Assembly: GCA_020860745.1 (NCBI GenBank) | Contig: JAJBTR010000051.1 | Location: 1-8,977, forward strand | Direction of reading: 5' to 3' | Source: Lachnospiraceae bacterium | GTDB lineage: Bacteria > Bacillota > Clostridia > Lachnospirales > Lachnospiraceae | Length of the DNA: 8,977 nt | Shown here: piece after piece, positions 7,356-8,977 of the stretch | Layout: every line of letters begins with the position of its first letter | Numbering within the stretch: position 1 is the first letter of the stretch | Notes under the pieces: model-generated | What the model saw: the letters and a program-made list of their open reading frames with translations, nothing else | What the model was told of the DNA's origin: nothing | The model's database searches: none | Program-made: the position numbers and the translations under genes

Positions 7356-7384
7356 TAAATAACAGATTTTCGACCATTGGTCAA
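7356..7384 (-). promoter_or_regulatory. Promoter for the SCP2 gene and probably the whole block
   Basis: On the minus strand TTGACC (7379-7384) is followed after 17 bases by TATTTA (7356-7361), with an extended -10 TG at 7363-7364. The -35 hexamer lies inside operator copy 2, and operator copy 1 sits just after the expected start near 7349. This is a classic geometry for repression by occlusion from both sides. The 5' leader would be about 105 bases. Confidence 0.65.
7370..7384. promoter_or_regulatory. TetR-type operator, copy 2
   Basis: TCGACC-ATT-GGTCAA has the same GACCnTTGGTC core as copy 1, with one arm mismatch. It is 44 bp away centre to centre, about four helical turns. It overlaps the -35 box of the SCP2 promoter, and the mismatched end supplies the TTGACC of that box. 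Confidence 0.75.
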
Positions 7385-7443
7385 TATGCGGGAGCGCCAA
7401 GCTTTTTCTCATTTTCGCAACGCTTTTTGTGGAAATTCACAGT

Positions 7444-7472
7444 TGTACAGAGGTTACCTCCCGTGCTATACT
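7444..7472 (+). promoter_or_regulatory. Promoter for the TetR gene with a palindrome in its spacer
   Basis: TGTACA (7444-7449) and TATACT (7467-7472) are 17 bases apart, and the predicted start is about 25 bases before the TetR ATG. The spacer begins with GAGGTTACCTC (7450-7460), a perfect palindrome with 5-bp arms around one T. This differs from the GACCnTTGGTC sites and could bind another regulator or be a second site. Confidence 0.5.
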
Positions 7473-7504
7473 GGATGAAATGATGAGCAAAAGAAGGCAG
7501 AAAA

Positions 7505-8116
7505 ATGCAGAACCGTACAAAATATGATAAAATACTGGACGCTCTTCAGGAATTACTGGGTCAGAAAGATATTCAGAATATTTCCGTAAGTGAGATTGCT
7601 CGGACAGCCGGAATCGGGAAAGGAAGCATCTATTACTATTTTTCATCCAAAGAAGCCCTCGTAGACGCGCTGGTGGAGAGAAGTTATAAGAAACCGTTGG
7701 AAACAGCCCGGCATCTGGCGGAACAGGAAAATGTATCCCCTTTTACCCGTATGGCAATGATTTTTCAGGCCTGTGTGAATTCCTCCCGGGATTTCCGGCT
7801 GCAGGACAGACAGACCCAGTCTGCGGATGACCGGGCGCAGGCGCTGCTGCACCAGAAATATATCCGGCATCTGGTCACAGAGATGAAGCCGGAACTGGCG
7901 GAGATCATCCGCCAGGGGATTGCAAACGGAGATGTTCATTTCGACTATCCGGAAGCATTGGCGGAGGTCGCCCTGATCGTGCTGACAGTAAAGCTGGACA
8001 ATACGATTGTCCCGTCCTCCCCGGAAGAAATTGAGAATACAATCGACGGTCTGATCAGCCTCCTGGAAAACGGAACCGGAAATCCGAAGGGATCGCTGAA
8101 TTTTTTAAAGGTATAG
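7505..8116 (+). CDS. TetR/AcrR-family transcriptional regulator
   Basis: This is a 203-residue one-component repressor. The N-terminal helix-turn-helix is typical: KILDALQELL, then ISVSEIARTAGIGKGSIYYYF and SSKEALVDAL (about residues 9-57). The C-terminal two thirds is a helical ligand-binding and dimer domain without a family signature I recognise, so the ligand is unknown. ATG at 7505 has AAGAAGG 7 bases upstream. The gene is divergent from the SCP2-hydrolase-condensation-ACP-ligase block, and two matching palindromes lie in the gap, so local control of that block is the likely role. Because the block handles acyl groups, an acyl-CoA, fatty acid or pathway product is a reasonable inducer, but this is inference. 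A strong terminator follows its stop directly. Confidence 0.93.
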   Translation: MQNRTKYDKILDALQELLGQKDIQNISVSEIARTAGIGKGSIYYYFSSKEALVDALVERSYKKPLETARHLAEQENVSPFTRMAMIFQACVNSSRDFRLQDRQTQSADDRAQALLHQKYIRHLVTEMKPELAEIIRQGIANGDVHFDYPEALAEVALIVLTVKLDNTIVPSSPEEIENTIDGLISLLENGTGNPKGSLNFLKV

Positions 8117-8148
8117 AAAAAAGACTCCTTTGCCAGGGAGTCTTTTTT
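8117..8148. terminator. Strong bidirectional intrinsic terminator after the TetR gene
   Basis: AAAAAAGACTCC (8117-8128) and GGAGTCTTTTTT (8137-8148) pair perfectly over 12 bp around an 8-base loop, giving a T-run on both strands. It starts at the base after the TetR stop. It also ends any minus-strand transcript from the toxin-antitoxin pair. Confidence 0.92.
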
Positions 8149-8170
8149 CATACCATCAATCGTTGATTCA

Positions 8171-8320
8171 TAATCACAATTCATCACTCGTCAAATGCAT
8201 GCCGGCATGCATTCATTATATCATGTGCAAATACGGCACATGATCGCATTTCGCCGCTCGTCAAATTCATGCAAGCATGATTTTCCTCACTTGCGCTCAT
8301 TATATTTTACTCGTAATGCG
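8171..8320. repeat. Cluster of diverged direct repeats and palindromes (REP/MITE-like)
   Basis: Two 30-base direct repeats (8173-8202 and 8243-8272) match at 24 positions by eye and share CTCGTCAAAT. Each leads into a palindrome. A third, partial copy (ACTCGTAATGC, 8309-8319) begins in the toxin stop codon. TCATTATAT recurs at 8213-8221 and 8297-8305. Palindromes: AATGCATGCCGGCATGCATT (8194-8213, perfect 20 bp), ATCATGTGC/GCACATGAT (8220-8244, 9-bp arms, 7-base loop) and TCATGC-AA-GCATGA (8267-8280). No ORF is credible here. It resembles dispersed intergenic repeats of clostridial genomes; mobility is not shown by this window alone. Confidence 0.7.
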
Positions 8321-8609
8321 TCCACATTCTCAATACACGCACAATTCCCAGATACTCATTGCCGTCTGCATCAGTCAATCCCTCCGCATTTTCAAGCACC
8401 TCATATACAAACCGATGCTGTAAATTAATACGTCTCGAATAATTTCCTGAGAGATTGCCTATCAGCTTCTCATAGGGAGGAGGATTCTGAAAAGGGTTCT
8501 CAGAAACAATTCTTATCAGCTCTTTCGTCTTCCGGTCTAATCCGGCACTCTTTAACAGAGCTTTATCTTTCTGCGCTCTCTTCGAAAATCGAACCTGATA
8601 TTTTACCAT
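8307..8609 (-). CDS. YoeB/Txe-type mRNA interferase toxin
   Basis: This 100-residue RelE-superfamily toxin would cut mRNA at the ribosome when free of its antitoxin. The YoeB signature is clear: ENPFQNPPPYEKL (37-49), NLSGNYSRRINLQHRFVYE (52-70) and WTHYE (96-100). Residues matching the known YoeB active site are kept: Glu47, Arg66 and the C-terminal His98-Tyr99. It is longer than E. coli YoeB (84), mainly through an acidic loop (about 71-86, ENAEGLTDADGNEY). ATG at 8609 overlaps the antitoxin end by 7 bases and has GGGAG 4-6 bases upstream, so it is translationally coupled to the antitoxin. The stop lies at the edge of the palindromic repeat cluster. It looks intact and probably active. Confidence 0.92.
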   Translation of the reverse strand: MVKYQVRFSKRAQKDKALLKSAGLDRKTKELIRIVSENPFQNPPPYEKLIGNLSGNYSRRINLQHRFVYEVLENAEGLTDADGNEYLGIVRVLRMWTHYE

Positions 8610-8857
8610 TCTTCTCCCTCTTCATAAACAGCAGCATCTTCCAATGGCTCATCCTTTGCTTCCAGAATACTTTCCGCCAACCCGGGCACAGAGTTCAGAT
8701 ATAACGTCTCCTGGATTGCATTCCAATCATCTTCCGACAGAAGAACCGCGTTTTTTCCCCTGCTATTGGTAATGGTAACCGGCGTGCTGTTTGTGTTTAC
8801 ATCGGAAATCAACTGATACAGATTCTTTCTGGCGGTCGTTGCGTTAATAGCAGTCAT
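8603..8857 (-). CDS. YefM/Phd-type antitoxin
   Basis: This 84-residue antitoxin binds and neutralises the adjacent YoeB-like toxin and represses its own promoter. The N-terminal YefM/Phd DNA-binding fold is seen in INATTARKNLYQLISDVN and PVTITNSRGKNAVLLSEDDW, followed by QETLYL. The acidic tail (KDEPLEDAAVYEEGEEW) is the expected disordered toxin-wrapping region. The start is placed at the second ATG (8857) because AGGAGG lies 7 bases before it. The first ATG (8863) is only 1-2 bases from that site, too close to be used. The gene is cotranscribed with the toxin, with a 7-base overlap. Confidence 0.9.
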   Translation of the reverse strand: MTAINATTARKNLYQLISDVNTNSTPVTITNSRGKNAVLLSEDDWNAIQETLYLNSVPGLAESILEAKDEPLEDAAVYEEGEEW

Positions 8858-8879
8858 ATTCATCCCTCCTTCTGTCTAC

Positions 8880-8908
8880 AGTATAGCGTACATAAATGCG
8901 TACGTCAA
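8880..8908 (-). promoter_or_regulatory. Toxin-antitoxin promoter with embedded palindromic operator
   Basis: On the minus strand TTGACG (8903-8908) and TATACT (8880-8885) are exactly 17 bases apart, close to consensus. The spacer holds CGTAC-8-GTACG (8887-8904), a perfect inverted repeat with GTAC cores, reminiscent of the TGTACA-type sites bound by YefM proteins. Autorepression by the antitoxin and its toxin complex is the likely control. Confidence 0.75.
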
Positions 8909-8977
8909 TATACTTTCTCCAGGATGCAGGGTTGTTTCACGAACTTTTTATCCAAGACCAAACCCCATGACAAGACA

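Noticed and set aside
8171..8320. CRISPR array
   Set aside because: Only two or three diverged repeats with uneven spacing and internal palindromes; no regular spacers and no cas genes.
8195..8428. 77-residue plus-strand open frame through the repeat cluster
   Set aside because: It is made of palindromic repeat plus the antisense of the toxin gene and has no protein-like features.
8909..8977. Possible gene or element at the right edge
   Set aside because: No convincing open frame, ribosome site or repeat is visible in these bases.

Overview
The window looks like a chromosomal segment of a gut-type Clostridia, most likely Lachnospiraceae. The evidence is moderate GC content, strong AGGAGG-type ribosome binding sites, a carbohydrate-active GH2 enzyme, and a palindrome-rich intergenic repeat of the kind common in that family. 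The assignment is inference from style and gene content; no marker gene is present.

Layout. Positions 1-2357 (+) hold the 3' part of a large GH2 glycoside hydrolase that starts off the left edge. It converges on a minus-strand block of five genes at 2427-7244. In transcription order these are an SCP2-like lipid-binding protein, a membrane-anchored alpha/beta hydrolase, a stand-alone NRPS-condensation-superfamily acyltransferase, a free acyl carrier protein, and a free AMP-dependent acyl ligase. The hydrolase and condensation genes overlap by 4 bases (ATGA), and the ACP and ligase genes are 15 bases apart. A bidirectional hairpin that includes the ligase stop codon ends the block. Divergent from the block is a TetR regulator (7505-8116, +). 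The gap between them carries two near-identical palindromes, GACC(A/G)TTGGTC, 44 bp apart. They overlap the -35 and the early transcribed region of a good promoter reading into the SCP2 gene.

How the genes may work together (inference). The ligase would activate a fatty or other carboxylic acid and load it on the ACP phosphopantetheine. The condensation-like enzyme would move the acyl group to an alcohol or amine acceptor. The hydrolase would release, trim or recycle product at the membrane, and the SCP2 protein could bind a lipid ligand or product. TetR would switch the set on when a ligand, perhaps an acyl compound, appears. This is the best candidate for an undescribed system here: a minimal split-module lipid or lipopeptide assembly line.

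The right end (8150-8977) holds a cluster of diverged direct repeats and palindromes, including a perfect 20-bp palindrome. Next to it is a YefM/YoeB-type toxin-antitoxin pair on the minus strand, with a near-consensus promoter whose spacer contains a palindromic operator. The last ~65 bases show no gene.
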